A DNA stretch of 64,000 nt from Hygrophila difformis. Taxonomy: Eukaryota; Streptophyta; Magnoliopsida; Lamiales; Acanthaceae. Below the pieces are notes generated by a model, which saw only the letters and a program-made list of their open reading frames with translations, was not told where the DNA came from and ran no database searches. Positions 33,281 to 46,100 of this stretch are shown here, piece after piece. Positions within the stretch are counted from its first letter, which is position 1; every line of letters starts with the position of its first letter. Location of the stretch: NCBI GenBank assembly GCA_030278955.1, contig JAOANR010000014.1:33431453-33495452 (forward strand), read 5' to 3'. The translations under genes and the position numbers were made by a program.

Positions 33281-34480
33281 CCCTATAGAATATATTATTG
33301 CTCAATAAGCTCTATGTCCTAGCTCGACAAGTAAATGACAGTTTTTCCATAGACCAACCTATAGGATGACATCCTAATGAAAGTCTTATAAGTTGTTCGA
33401 TATGCCCAAAGAGCATTATCGAGGTTTTTGGCCTAATCTTTTCTAGTAATGTTCACTGAAGCTTCAAGTAAATGTTTGATTTCTTGATTTGAAACTTCTA
33501 CTCGACCGCTCGTTTGTAGAAGATAACGCGTGCTAGCGGTGTCAACTTTGGACACGACCCCAAATCACGAATCCGACCGACACGAACCCGGTGCAATTTT
33601 GGGTTCAGTCGTTCTTCGGTTTCTCTAATTAGGTCGATCCGAAATTCGACCTAAAAATTTTCAAGTCTTGTTTGGGTTTGTTATTTCAAGTTCATTTCGA
33701 GTTTCGAGTCGTGTTCGAAATTACAGATTTTGTGTTATACCCTTACTCAACACCCGACGCGAACACAACCCGAACCTGTAAAACCTGAAATACGATCCGA
33801 CCAACCTGACCGAAACACGACCCGAAACCTGAAATTGACACCCCTAACGCGTGCAAATTTTATGGTCGATCTCATAATGTTTTAATAATTTTTCAAAAAG
33901 TTTATTCACAAAATGTGTTCTATCATCATAAATGATTGCTCGTAGCGCTTCAAAACATGTGAAGTTCTTTTACAATAACATCTTGACTTGTTTTGCATCA
34001 TTAGTAGGCAATGCAAATGCCTCTACCCACTTGTATGCATAGTCTACAGCGACCAGAATATAATGATTTCCAAAAGAATGATGGAATGGTCCCATGAAGT
34101 AAATGCCCCAAATATCGAAGATCTCGGGTTTGATAATCCCTTTTGTAGCATTTCTTGCCTAGGCATTGAAAATGATCGCAATCTTTACATACTTTTGGCA
34201 GTCCTGGCCAATATGGTTGGCCATAAGAAGCCACAGTCAAGTACCTTGCATGTTGTTCGCGTTGGTCCATGATGTCCCCCAAGAGGGCATTCATGACATC
34301 TCTTAGTTGTGATTCTCTTCTATTCTTTTGACAAAACGTCTTCTAATCTGATCTGGATTGTATTTAAGTAGATATAGATCTTCTCTATAATACTTTTCTA
34401 TCTTTGGAAGAATTTGAATTTCTAATGCGATTTTAAAAAAATATCAGTTCCACGCCCCAAAAATTTAAAATCATTTTTTT
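33280..34480 (-). pseudogene. Ty3/gypsy integrase relic
   Basis: Minus-strand fragments in order: a LYLLKYNPDQIRRRFVK-like RNase H/integrase linker, a zinc-binding segment ([17 protein letters not shown]), the integrase core ([43 protein letters not shown]), and after the MITE the distal core (SGRVEVSNQEIKHLLE, NALWAYRTTYKT, YRLVYGK). Multiple stops and frame changes show a dead copy. The NAL-WAYRT and K(W)VEA blocks are typical of Athila/Tat-type gypsy integrases. RT lies outside the recognisable part. Confidence 0.7.
33534..33846. mobile_element. hAT-type MITE, 313 bp, inside the gypsy relic
   Basis: The left end TAGCGGTGTCAA and right end TTGACACCCCTA are inverted repeats (one mismatch). 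A perfect 8-bp target duplication ACGCGTGC lies at 33526-33533 and 33847-33854. The interior has no ORF and is rich in CGACCCGA-type motifs. Confidence 0.92.
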
Positions 34481-34484
34481 CGTG

Positions 34485-37190
34485 ATGTCACTGCCATATT
34501 AGCTGCTCTAAACTGTTAATCACTCAGCTTAGACAGTCAATACGAAGCAAGGTCTAACACATAAGTACATCACCATCAAAATACATGCCAAGAAAAGCAA
34601 TAAGCAATCCCAGAAACATTACAGGGCATATTCGGGAAACAAGCCCTGAAATAATATAATATGGACACAAGCCCAATTCCAGAAACAAACACATAGTAGA
34701 TTCTAAGTGATCCACGGATCACACGTATAAATAACAAATATTTCCAACACGTAAATCAGATTAAAGAATATAAGCATATATTTCAATAAAATATACGCAT
34801 AAGGATGCAACCTATTAGTTTGCTCAACTAGTACCCCCCCATCATCGTGTTTTGCGTCATCCGTAAGAAGACCTATAAAACAGACAGCAACAAGGTGTTA
34901 GTACAACGTACTGGCAATGAATAGATATAGCAGATGAAATGGGGTAAATAAACAATACTACTATACCAATAATAATAATGTTTAAGAACATAAAATGAAT
35001 ATAGAAAATAAATATCACACCTTCCCATACCAATACTTCATTAATGGTATACACTGCATTCACAATAAATGATGAGTGATGAATATGCAATGACCTATTG
35101 TGTCTATCTATCCTAAATGCAACATATAACATGTCTAGGTGCAACCTAAATACCATGGCCGGCATTCTTCTCCATTAAGGGTCCACCTCCCCTTACTGGT
35201 CAGAAGAGATGCCTACAGTGCCCCCACCGCGAGCACAACAACTAAATAAAAGTGGACTTATGGAGCTGGCATCCCCAATGATCGAACCAACAGAAAGAGG
35301 GAGCATCTCGCTCTCGAAAGCTTCAATGCCCATAATTAAATACTCGAAAGCATATATAAAGTTCTCAATCAAAAAATATGCTCAGGATAAGTAAGTAACT
35401 AAATACGCCAGGTTCCCAATCGAAAGCATATTTCCAAGACTCATTATCATCGGAAGCAGAAGAAATGTAAGAGATATGCCCAATATTTATCATATTGGCA
35501 TATAATTCATAATCAAATCACTAGGAATATGTTCACCCGACATTCCCCTAATTTCTAAGGCAACATCAATATACATAGGGAATCAGATCACATGGAAGTT
35601 CCCAATTCTAAGGCAACATAGACTAATATAACTATATATTCCTAATCTCAACATCTGTTACCCTATCTAATATGATATTCTAACCATTGCTTGTATTATC
35701 AATCTTCAAAGCTTCCCCTTTTGGTAAGTGTTCACCCTTCCAATGGCCTATACAAAAATATTATCATGAGAATTATGCAAATTTTATAGAAGAATATGGA
35801 TGTGGAATTGCTTCAACATAAAGAACTCATTGGATTAACCCATTGAGATTGGAGATCCATGGATTTGAATTCTTCTGTATGTATATGCACTAAAGATAAA
35901 TCTAATCTAATCTAAAACAAAGAATTCAATATATAGTATCGAATTCCGAAGAAACAACACCATAAAGTTAAATACGAACATAAAGAAATTACAATAAATC
36001 TGAAACCCTAATCTAAACTGCCTGTGAAAGTTGTAAGTGATTTGAAGTGTATGCGGATGAAAACTGATGTGCAAGCTTTTTTCAAAATCCGAAGTTGTTT
36101 TTGTATTTATAGGTGAAGAAAATAACCGCCTTGATTATTCTAGAACTCTGCATAACCTTTTCCACTGACTACTCTTCTCTACCCGCGTTGCATCTTTTTA
36201 TATGTGATAAGTGCATTATGTTGTTCCTAGCTAATGCCATAACTTTGTTCTGGCTCTTCTGACTGTATCTCACACGATATTTGCCCCAATGCCTTTGGAT
36301 TCTTGGGTGTGTCTTCACTTGTGGCACTTTGATTGTGGCGTGGATTCCTTTTCACGTGTTACTGAAACAAATAAATTTTCAGTTAGATTACTTCCTTCTT
36401 CACATACATAACCTACCTTACACACGCCGTAATCTACCATGTATGCGACAATTACAATTATCACGTGTAGAGTTATTGGGTGTCTTTGTGTTCTCTTCAG
36501 TTTTTCCATTTTCGCATATTTTAAAGCATTTGCTGCATGATTTTTTATGTTTTATCTATAAGCAACTGTTCCTTGAAATATTCATTTTTACTATTAATTG
36601 TTTATAAAATTCATGCAAATGTGATCAAATGTATCTATGATTGGACACAAAAATAAATGAAAATAAAAGTCAATTTGGTTGTTGTCATCCACTTACTTAA
36701 AGTTTTTCCTATTTGGATTCCCTTTAACACCCTTGATGAAATACCTTTTTGAATCAAAACAACTCAAAACTCAAGAAAAATTGAACATCTTCATTGTTCT
36801 TGAGGAACACCAAGAACACCCACTAATTCTCTTGGAATTTTGATGCAATTAAATCTAATTAATTAAGCACCAAATCAGCCAATAATGATCACTAACCAAT
36901 CAGGAGGTTAAAATGATAACCACCGTCAAAACACACAAATTTGATTATCAAGAATAAATTAATGGATACTTCTCCATAATTTCACAAAGACATACAGAAA
37001 TTTCAATCAATCACAACTTGTTCAAATAAACTTGAATGTTGGATTATTTATATATGAAAATATAACTCTCAATTTAGATTTCACAAATTTCAAATAACCA
37101 AAATACGGAATTGTAAAATAGAAATTGGGCAACAATTATTTTTTTTTTCTTTTGGTTTTTTCTATTAAAGATCTCCATTGATAAATTGAT
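34485..37190. other. Gene-free stretch
   Basis: 2.7 kb of AT-rich sequence without a frame, structural RNA or repeat structure I can support. It may be old LTR-retrotransposon sequence. Confidence 0.4.
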
Positions 37191-37203
37191 AGGCTCTGAT
37201 ACC
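37191..37203 (-). promoter_or_regulatory. tRNA-iMet primer-site-like sequence
   Basis: The minus strand reads TGGTATCAGAGCC, as used by copia elements and caulimovirids, followed on that strand by an ATG-containing frame (MEIFNRKNQKKKK). No LTR edge could be found beside it, so it may mark the start of a decayed element or be chance. Confidence 0.35.
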
Positions 37204-37699
37204 AAAAATATATATCGTAGATCGGTACTGGAATGCAATGGATACAACAAAATATTAAAGCAATAAATGGAAAGGGGACGGATAACGAAGCTCCTAAGGA
37301 GAAAGAAATATTGAGATGATGTCGAATAACCTCGTCTGCTCCAAATCCTCAAGAGTGGTTGATTTCAATCTTGGAAACAGCTTCTACAATCCATGATCGT
37401 GCACGTAGCCAAAGTCTAGACACAATTCTTTGAAATTGCTATAGAATTTTAAGGGTTTTTCGGCTCCGACAAGCTTTGAATGTTCTTTGATGAAGAAACT
37501 AAGTTCAGAGTATTCTTATTCAAAGTAAAGATGAGAACTGATTATATGCAGGACCTAGGTATGGGATGATTAACACGGTAATCTCCTTAGTTATATAGAT
37601 TCAACAGGCTGAAGCGTGAACTAAACAAGTAGCAGTAACATTTAAACTAGTAGTTATTATTCTGGCATGGCGGATTATAATTCTAGCATGGCCGCAGTG
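37204..37699. other. Non-coding stretch
   Basis: Possible decayed LTR sequence next to the primer-like site. No gene supported. Confidence 0.35.
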
Positions 37700-38030
37700 A
37701 CAGTGGCGGTCCTATTCAAAGAGCTTGGGGGGGGGCGGGCGGCCCCCCAAGTTCAAAATATCATTAATTTTTTTATATAATTATGTAAATTTTAATTATA
37801 ATATAGCTCATTTTTCTGTAATTCCAACTATCCAAGCTCAAAACTGTATAATTTATTTTTTATATAATATTGTGAATTTTAGCTATGATAGAATGTATTT
37901 TTCTGTAATTTACATGGGGAATAAGGAGGAGAAGAAAGAAGCAATATGTTTCTTTGTGGTGGTTTTTTTTACTATAAACTCATGTACTCTTTAATCATAA
38001 TAAAATATATATATATATAACAACTTTTGG
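37700..38030 (+). mobile_element. Possible hAT-like terminal fragment
   Basis: CAGTGGCGGTCC at about 37702 followed by a G-run/C-run palindrome (GGGGGGGGGCGGGCGGCCCCCC) resembles a common plant hAT-type end (CAGTGGCGGAGCC...GGGGG). No matching right end was found, so the extent is arbitrary. Confidence 0.3.
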
Positions 38031-38255
38031 CTCAATAATAGAATTGTAATAAATTACTTTGAATTTCTAAAAAATGGGCCAATTGGATAGTTTATTTTTT
38101 CCCCTACCAGAAGCAGAAAATAGAAGTGTTGTCGGCATTGTTTAATTTTCGACTCTCGAATAAGTCTTGCAGAAAAAAAAAATTGGATGAGCTAATGGCT
38201 GATAGTCTGATGCTCTTTCCGTTTGTTTACCGGCTTATGCTATTAGCATTGATAC

Positions 38256-38280
38256 ACTAAACCCTAACCCTAAACCCTAA
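38256..38280. repeat. Short interstitial telomere-like repeat
   Basis: ACTAAACCCTAACCCTAAACCCTAA: about three units of the plant telomere repeat CCCTAAA, one shortened by an A. Confidence 0.8.
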
Positions 38281-38892
38281 CAAGCTAGAAGGTGTTGTGT
38301 GGAAGAATATGGCTCGTGTGACAAAGACGAGATGTTGATCCAATGTGCAACAAACCAGGGACCGGGTGCAACAAGAGCACATTAGATGTTGCACGTTAGA
38401 TGGTTGGCATGGACAGGAAAGGCCTGGGTGCGATAGATTACTTTTAGTGCGAGGAGTTGGTCAAGTGCGAAAAGCAGCTTTTGATGTCGGAGGAAGGGTG
38501 CATGGTTGCGATGGACCTTGGGTGCAGGGTGCGATAAAACTGGTTCTTGCGACGAATGCAACATTCGGGGAAGTCACACAAGCCAATTTAGATGCTTGAC
38601 TGTTCGAGACACGCGTGGCTGAGTGTGATTGGAGGTGCCTTGAGGGCTGGTGTGACAATGTTTGTCGCACCAAGAGTAACTCGGCGTATAAGGGGGTAAA
38701 AAATCTCACTTGTGGATAACGTGTCTCATTTTGATTTCTTGAGTGTTGGATCCTTCACCAGCCTTATTTAATTCCTCAGCCCATTGTTGAATTCAACGTG
38801 AACTTTGACTGCGTTGATTGGTCAAATTGCAATGTTGGCCGGCATTGACAACCAGCGACCTTCTAGCCAGATTTCGACAACCCACATTGGTG
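38281..38892. other. Non-coding stretch before the degenerate copia element
   Basis: Contains repeated TGCGA/TGCAAC-like words and chance frames. No gene supported. Confidence 0.4.
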
Positions 38893-38897
38893 GCTCC

Positions 38898-39391
38898 TGT
38901 TGAAGTTATGGAGTAATTGATCTTTACATGATAAAACAAGGTTAGAACGAAAGACTTGAGGCTTGTTGAGGAGCACTATCCTAAAGAATTATCCCAGCTA
39001 GGCCGATTATTCTCCAGGATACAACGAGGTCTGTAGCCCAGAGAAGAGACTACAGCAGCAACAATGATTTTAGAAGAGGATAAACTTGATCTGGACGATT
39101 GGTTTGGGGAAGGGAGGATACAGAAGACAAGAGAGCAGAAGCGTCAAAAGAAAATGAAAAAGAACTGCTCACTTATCTGGAGGTAATCCCCTTTTTCAAG
39201 ATGTAGAAAGAAGAGCCCGTTCCTCATCAATCTCAACCACTCCGGAAGAATCGCAACCTATCTCCAACAGACAAACAAGATCCCGCTATTTCCAGATTCC
39301 AAAGTGCCTAGGCAGCCAAAACCCCTTGCAATCCTTCCCTCTAGATTCGGTATTTACAATATACTAATTATAGAAAGCGATTTGTTCAACA
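38898..39391 (-). repeat. 3' LTR of degenerate copia (494 bp)
   Basis: Longer than the partner LTR because of an internal stretch near 39105-39195 that the other copy lacks. Next to it, minus strand ATGTGGGGGAG (39392-39402) is the polypurine tract. Confidence 0.85.
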
Positions 39392-39849
39392 CTCCCCCAC
39401 ATATTGTAAATACTCCAAATTTCAATGAAGTACAACATATCAAACTGGTGTGTATTACACTATAAACCAGTCCTTGATTGAAGTGATTTGATACACAAAA
39501 CAGATGGTAAAGCTTAAAGCTTTTATAAACCAAAAGTTTTAATTGTATAACATTGATCTCTTCAACCATATTGTAACCCCACATTTCACTGTTCAACGCC
39601 GTTTTGCGCCAGTAGGCATGCGGATGCCTGATTATTCATGAGTGCTCTAGAGAATTAGCCAAATTCTCATGGGAGCGGCCCCACTCCACACTCATATAGG
39701 TAATTTCATCAAATGTATCATGCATATAATACATCACCCTATAAAGGCTATAAAATTATTAAGAGCATAGCTCAACCCCTCATTTAAATTTGCAGTAATG
39801 AGCACAACATACATCATAAGAAAAGGATTTGGGTAGATAGTGCTCCAGA

Positions 39850-41142
39850 TAATCATGATAACTTGTTATTACCCATATGAACTTACTTCATGGGATCTCC
39901 AATCACATAATTGGTTTCCATCATCAATGATCATTCAAAGTGGCTTTAGTCTCATTCCCCTCAATGTTTCAAGTATTTTCCCTCTACCCAAGGGCTTTAG
40001 TCCAGAGGATCTGCTAGACTTCAGTTCTGACCTCACATAATTCATGGATATTATTCCATCTTTTAGCAATTGCTTTATGACGTCATGTCGCATACGTATG
40101 TGTTTGTTTTTTCCATTATATGATTTATTTTTAGCTACAGCTATTGCTGATTGGCTATCACAATTATTGACACATGAGGAATTGTATCTGTGTCTAGAGG
40201 TATTTCCGCTAAGAGTTTTTCAACCACTCAGCCTCATTGCCAGTTAATTCCATAGCGATGAACTCAGACTCCATCGTAGACCTGGCAATAATTGTTTGTT
40301 TAGTTGATTTCCAAGCAATTGCTCCTCCACCTAATGTAAATACATAACCACTAGTGGATTTCACCTCGTCAGAGTCAGAGATCCAATTTGCATCACTGTA
40401 CCCCTTCTAAGACCAGTAGGAAATCCACTATAGTAGATACATAATTCATGATACCCCTCAAGTATATCATTAGTCTAGCTAGAGCATTCCAATGGTCATT
40501 ACTTGGATTATGAGTATACCTGCTCAGTCTACCCACAACATAAGCTATATCAGGTCTCGTAAAGTTCACTAAATGCAACATACTCCCAATAATTTGAGCA
40601 TATTTCAACTGAGAGACATGTTTTCCTCTATTTTTTGTCAGACTTGCATTAGGATCATAAGGAGTACTTACTGGATTCACCTCATAGTGACTAAACTTCC
40701 TTAAGAAGTTTCTCAACATAATGTTTTTGTGTCCTGTGATTCCATGATTATTCCTAATGATCTCCATGCCTAAAATGACACTAGCTTCTCCCATATTTTT
40801 CATATCGAATTTAGAAGCCAAGAATTGTTTTGTATTTTCCACACTGTCAAGTGAAGTTCTCGATATTAACATATCATCAACATATAAACAGATTATGACA
40901 CTATCTTCATTGGTTTGCCTCGTATACACACATTTGTCCACACTAACAGAATGAAAATTGTGTGCAGGCAGGGTTTGATCAAACTTTTCATGCCACTGTT
41001 TAGGGGTTTGTTTCAAACCATACAAAGACTTTTGTAACTTGTATACTTTATTTTCTTGCCCGCAAATTATACACCCCTCATGCTGAACCATATAAATCTC
41101 CGTTTCTAAGTCTCTATTTAAAAAGGCCGTTTTAACATCCAT
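39850..41142 (-). pseudogene. Degenerate copia reverse transcriptase and RNase H
   Basis: 41142-40393 is open and holds MDVKTAFLNRDLETEIYM, YKLQKSLYGLKQTPKQWHEK, the catalytic LYVDDMLI, GMEI and the VNFTRPDIAYVVGRLSRY block, all standard copia RT motifs. RNase H continues below 40430 in another frame (YSDANW, then a STMESEF-like block near 40255). Frame changes between the parts make it inactive. Confidence 0.85.
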
Positions 41143-41461
41143 TTGATGGATTACTAGGTTATATATAGAGGCCCAAAGCTAGCAGGATACGAATCGATGT
41201 GATTCTAGTTACTGGTGCGAATGTATCAAAATAATCAATATTTTCTCGTTGAGTAAAACCTTTCGCAACCAACCTAGCTTTGTACTTTTCTATAGAACCA
41301 TCTTAATTCAACTTTCTTTTGAAAATCCACTTAAAACCAATGGGTTTTTCTTCTGTTGGTAAATCAACCAAAGGTTTGATTTTTCAAAAGAGAGTCAATC
41401 TCAGCTCTAATTGTCTTTTTCCAATGTTGGGCGTCAGAAGAAGAAGTTGCTTCAGAATAAG

Positions 41462-42842
41462 TTATGGATCATTATTTATTAAATATGTGTAAAAGTCATC
41501 ACCAAAAGATAGATCTTTTCTTTGTCTTTTACCTCTCCTTAACCCTTCTTCTGAAGTTTCAATTATTGATCCAACATTGAGTGTGTTAGTTTTAAAATTT
41601 AGTGGATCACTTAGTGTATTTTCAACAATTTCCTTGAGAGGAAATATGTTCTCAAAGAATTCAACATTTTTAGTTTCAATTATTGAATTGTCCTCAAGTA
41701 CATCACTTTTCAATACTAAGAAACGATATGTTGCACTATTAGAAGCATAACCTATCAAGGCACAATCAGCTGTTTTAGATCCTATCTTGCATTTTTTAGG
41801 ATCAGGTAATATCATTTTGGCTAGACACCCCCCACACTTTTAAGTATTCTAGATTAGGTGGACAACCTCTCCATACTAATGGGTGTATTTCCAGTTCTTT
41901 TAAATATTATTCTATTTTGCATATGGCATACTGTTAGAATAGCTTCACCCCATAGGTCAGGGCTAGCTGATGCACTCACTAACAGTGAGTTCATCATTTC
42001 TTTTAGAGTTCGATTTTTGCATTCAGCAACCCCATTTGATTCAGGTGAGTAAGGAGAGTTGTCTCATGAATTATACCAACTCTTTCAGAAAACTCACTTA
42101 GTTGAGTACACTCACCCCCTGTATCAGATCTAATTCTCTTGATTTTCTTGTTACGTTGATTTTCCACTTCAGCTTTATACAATAAAAATTTATCATACGC
42201 TTCATGTTTAGTTTTGAGTAGATAAATCTTAGTATATCTCGAGCGATCATCAATAAATGTGATAAAATATTTATTGCCACCTCGTGTTGGTGTTTGTTTG
42301 AGATCACCAAAGTCAGTGTGGATAACTCAAGTGCACTAGATTCTCTAAGGACATTTGAGCATATTTTCTTAGTTAATTTAGCTTCAGCACATGTTTGACA
42401 TTTGTTCCAATCAACATTGAAAAAGTTAGGCAACATGCATTTTCTTAACATATAAAACATTCAAATGCCCTAATCTAGCATGCCAAATATCAAGAGAAAC
42501 CATAATATAAGCAGAATCAGTAGCTATTTTATTTTTTTCAAGATTAAGTACAATGAGACCCAGAAAACAATAGCCTTTTCTGACAAGCACATTATTTTTT
42601 GTCATAATAATTGTGTCGGACTCAAAAGACACCTTTACACCTGCTTTGCTCAATAGTGCTACAGAAATTAAATTGGTCCTAATAGTGGGAACACGAAGAA
42701 CATCATTGAGAGACAATGTTTTCCTAGATGTTAATTTTAAGTTGACTCTCCCCTTTTCCATTACTTGAGTAGTTCTCGAATCTCCCAGGTATACCATCTC
42801 ATTGTCCCCCACTGAAGTGCAAAGGCATCTTTGTTTGCACAA
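41462..42842 (-). pseudogene. Degenerate copia integrase region
   Basis: The GAG-pre-integrase block WHARLGHLNV sits near 42440-42490. Integrase core pieces in changing frames follow through 42100-41850 (a TGGE-like catalytic block and an NGVAECKNRTLKEMM-like block near 42000). A C-terminal integrase segment at 41815-41462 starts MILPDPKKCKIGSKTADCALIGY. Stops and frameshifts throughout. Confidence 0.75.
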
Positions 42843-43585
42843 ATATGCCTTGTAGCCCCCGAGTCAACCACCCAAGTGTTATTTGTCACACCCATATTAA
42901 TTTCAGAAATGAAAGCAACAATGATATCATCATTACCCTCATTAACGATGTTTGCGCTAGGTTTGCCACTTTTATCATTTTTTTCATTATTTTTCTTAGC
43001 ACGATTTTTGCATTGTGGTACATGTGTCCAAGCTTGCCGCATACATAACAATAGTCATAGGGTTTCTTTTTCTTATTCTTTACAACAGGTTTTAATGAAG
43101 AATTAAAGTTACCGGTTGATTGTTTTCCCTTTTCTTGTACCAGATTTGTCTTTGGTTCAAGTGATTGCACGCGCTTGCTTCCGATTGGCATCTTCAATCA
43201 TTATGTGTCGAGTTAGCTCCTCCATCGTCATCTTTTTCTCCAAGTGCTTTAATTGCTGCTTGTAGTTGTTCCAGGATGGCGGCAATTTTTCAATCAACAA
43301 ATCGGACACAAATTCATCTTGAAGTATTATTTTTTCAGCTTTCAGGTTCTCCAGTAATTGATGGTACTGATGGATATGTGCCACAATTTCTTTTCCCTCG
43401 ACCATTTCCCACCTGTAAAAATTACCACATACATACCTTTGCTTTACACAGTCCTCTGTAGTGTATTTTGCTGTCATGTTGTCCCATATTTTTTCACCTC
43501 TTTGTACCCAAAGTACACATCGAATAGGCTGTCTGAGAGAGTGGAAACAATTGTATGCATGCACACCTTCTTGGCTTGGTCCCAT
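42761..43585 (-). pseudogene. Degenerate copia gag, zinc knuckle and protease
   Basis: 43585-43157 is a UBN2-type copia gag (RGEKIWDNMTAKYTTEDC, LLIEKLPPSWNNYKQQL). The next frame has a damaged zinc knuckle (CYVCGKLGHMYHN, last Cys missing), and the frame at 43051-42761 has the protease active site WVVDSGATRHIC. Frameshifts separate them. The gag start is upstream near 43700 but not clear. Confidence 0.78.
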
Positions 43586-43880
43586 GGCTCAGGATTGATT
43601 TCAGGCCTCACAGTTGATAGTGCCCAGTGCAGATCCAGTATTGAAAAGATCCGATCTTTCCATAGCCGGAAGTTTTGGCCACCAAAAACCTCGATCCGGG
43701 AGATATCCGGATAAGAATTTCATACATGTGAACAGATTGAGAATTAGAAGGAACAAGAGATGAGTTTACTTCAACCGCTATTTTTACAGGTTCTTCAACA
43801 ATGGCAGAAGGGATAGTATTATTGGGGGCATCACCGACGGGGGATCAAATCACCCATAATGTATAGATAATTCTTTAGAT

Positions 43881-44293
43881 TGTTGAAGTTATGGAGTAAT
43901 TGATCTTCACAGGATAAATTTAACTGTCAAACAAAGTTAGAACGAAAGACTCGAGGCGTGCTGAGGAGCACTGTCCTAAAGAATTATCCCGGCTAGGCCG
44001 ATTATTCTCCAGGATAAAATGAGGTCTGTAGCCCATAGAAGAGACTACAACAGGAACAGTGATTTCGAAAGATGAAAACTTGATCTGAACGATTGGGTTG
44101 GGGAAGTAAGATGTAGAAAGGAGAGCTCCTCCTCAATCTCAACCACTCTGGAAGAATCACAACCTATCCAACAGACGCACAAGATCCAGCTATTTCATAT
44201 TCAAAGTGCCCATCAGTCAAAACCCGTTGCAATCCTTCCCTCCAGATTCGGTATTTAAAATATACTAATTATAGAACAACAATTTGTTCAACA
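43881..44293 (-). repeat. 5' LTR of degenerate copia (413 bp)
   Basis: Pairs with 38898-39391 over most of its length with frequent substitutions, indicating an old insertion. Confidence 0.85.
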
Positions 44294-44298
44294 GCTCG

Positions 44299-44683
44299 AA
44301 CCATCCTGGTGGCGGCGGTCCAATTGCTACAGCTTCACTTTGTCGTGCTTTTCGGGTTAGTCTACTTATTCGTTGGGCTAACCCTGATTACTACAACAAA
44401 AAGTTTTACATCTTATCAAAAATGAAATTGTAACTAAAAAATGCTTAGAGTGTTGAAGGTATTGAAGAAAAATATGGACAAATCTCCCATAACCAAATGA
44501 TGTATAAAAGACGAACAACCACGCACATTTGGTTTCAAATCAAGCATCAAGGGAGGTTAAAAATGCATCCTTTCACATGAAGAGGACACTGAAGCCCTTC
44601 AAAGGCAATCGAACGAATACTTATCAAACTTAATGTCTGGTGCCATTTTCATCTTGTGATCTTGCGAGCTCTCTTTATATTAT
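44299..44683. other. Non-coding stretch before the assembly gap
   Basis: No supported feature. Confidence 0.4.
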
Positions 44684-45183
44684 NNNNNNNNNNNNNNNNN
44701 NNNNNNNNNNNNNNNNNNNNNNNNNNNNNNNNNNNNNNNNNNNNNNNNNNNNNNNNNNNNNNNNNNNNNNNNNNNNNNNNNNNNNNNNNNNNNNNNNNNN
44801 NNNNNNNNNNNNNNNNNNNNNNNNNNNNNNNNNNNNNNNNNNNNNNNNNNNNNNNNNNNNNNNNNNNNNNNNNNNNNNNNNNNNNNNNNNNNNNNNNNNN
44901 NNNNNNNNNNNNNNNNNNNNNNNNNNNNNNNNNNNNNNNNNNNNNNNNNNNNNNNNNNNNNNNNNNNNNNNNNNNNNNNNNNNNNNNNNNNNNNNNNNNN
45001 NNNNNNNNNNNNNNNNNNNNNNNNNNNNNNNNNNNNNNNNNNNNNNNNNNNNNNNNNNNNNNNNNNNNNNNNNNNNNNNNNNNNNNNNNNNNNNNNNNNN
45101 NNNNNNNNNNNNNNNNNNNNNNNNNNNNNNNNNNNNNNNNNNNNNNNNNNNNNNNNNNNNNNNNNNNNNNNNNNNNNNNNNNN
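44684..45183. other. Assembly gap, 500 N
   Basis: Exactly 500 Ns, probably a placeholder rather than a measured length. Confidence 0.98.
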
Positions 45184-46100
45184 GTTTCAGTTTTTTATGT
45201 TTTGTGAATTTATATCATTATATATAAGTCCCAATAGCCATTTCATGTGATATGGCCACCCACATTTTGGCCTTGCTCTTTCTTTGTATTTACTTCCATT
45301 GGCATTTATCAGCTCTGAAGATTGTGGTGGCCCGGCCCGTTTGTGCTATTTCTTTTCCTCCCCAACCCTGCTCCTCGTCACAATTTCATTCTCTGTCTCT
45401 CCGTTCTGTGTCTTTCTCCTCCCAAAAATTGGGTAAACAGCCACCCATCCCATCATGGTGGCGAGGTCCGCGTTCATTCCGGCGCCCACTAGGCCTCCGT
45501 CTTCTGCGCTGGCGTCGCCCGTCGCCTTCTCCTCCTCGGCCTTCGATCGCCCTCGCTGGCCTCACCTTTCCTCCCTGAAGACACTATGGGGAAGGCGGGC
45601 GACGACCAACGAAGAAGCCGGAAGGGCAATGACTGAGGACGGCGGCGGGGCTAGGTTACAATGCACAATGGTTTGGAGTACCAAGGGGGAAGGGAACGGG
45701 AGCAGGTTCGCGCAGACGGAGGCAACAACAGAGAGGGGGACTCACAGAGTGATAGTCGGAAACCTTCCACATATCGAAGCCCAACAACGAAAATCACTGT
45801 AACTTGTTCACCCATATTCCTCCAATTCTTTTCGAGACCTTGTTTTTGGTCATATTTTTTTTTTTTTTTGGCTTTGATTCCCAAATGGAGGATTTGTTGT
45901 TGTTCGATTCATGTTGTATGGAATTGAGTTTGTGTTTGGTTAATTATTTGGTGTATGTTTTGAGTGGTTATGTTGGGGATTGATAGATGTAAAGTAATTG
46001 TTACTGCATCTGGAATGTCAAATTTATTTATACATTGCCCTGTGTTCCATCTTAGTAATGTAGTTTAATTGGTTATTTGTACCGATTTTTGTACCATGTG
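45184..46100 (+). other. CpG-rich segment with no recognised gene
   Basis: 45440-45760 is much richer in GC and CpG than the surroundings and is open in several plus-strand frames (for example MVARSAFIPAPTRPPSS at 45455-45802). The composition resembles a 5' exon or promoter-proximal region, and it is followed by exon-like remnants on the same strand. No domain recognised. Confidence 0.35.

Larger units (their letters stand above)
38898..44293 (-). mobile_element. Degenerate Ty1/copia retrotransposon (5.4 kb)
   Basis: LTRs 38898-39391 and 43881-44293 share TGTTGAAGTTATGGAGTAAT at one end and TTGTTCAACA at the other. The flanks are GCTCC and GCTCG, a 5-bp target duplication with one mismatch. 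On the minus strand, gag, protease, integrase, RT and RNase H follow in copia order, in many frames. No clear primer site remains. Confidence 0.88.

Noticed and set aside
44391..44420. ACTACAACAAAAA as a CACTA or MITE end
   Set aside because: No partner end or target duplication could be found, partly because of the gap.
44640..45227. Long frames through the N block
   Set aside because: They consist of undetermined bases.
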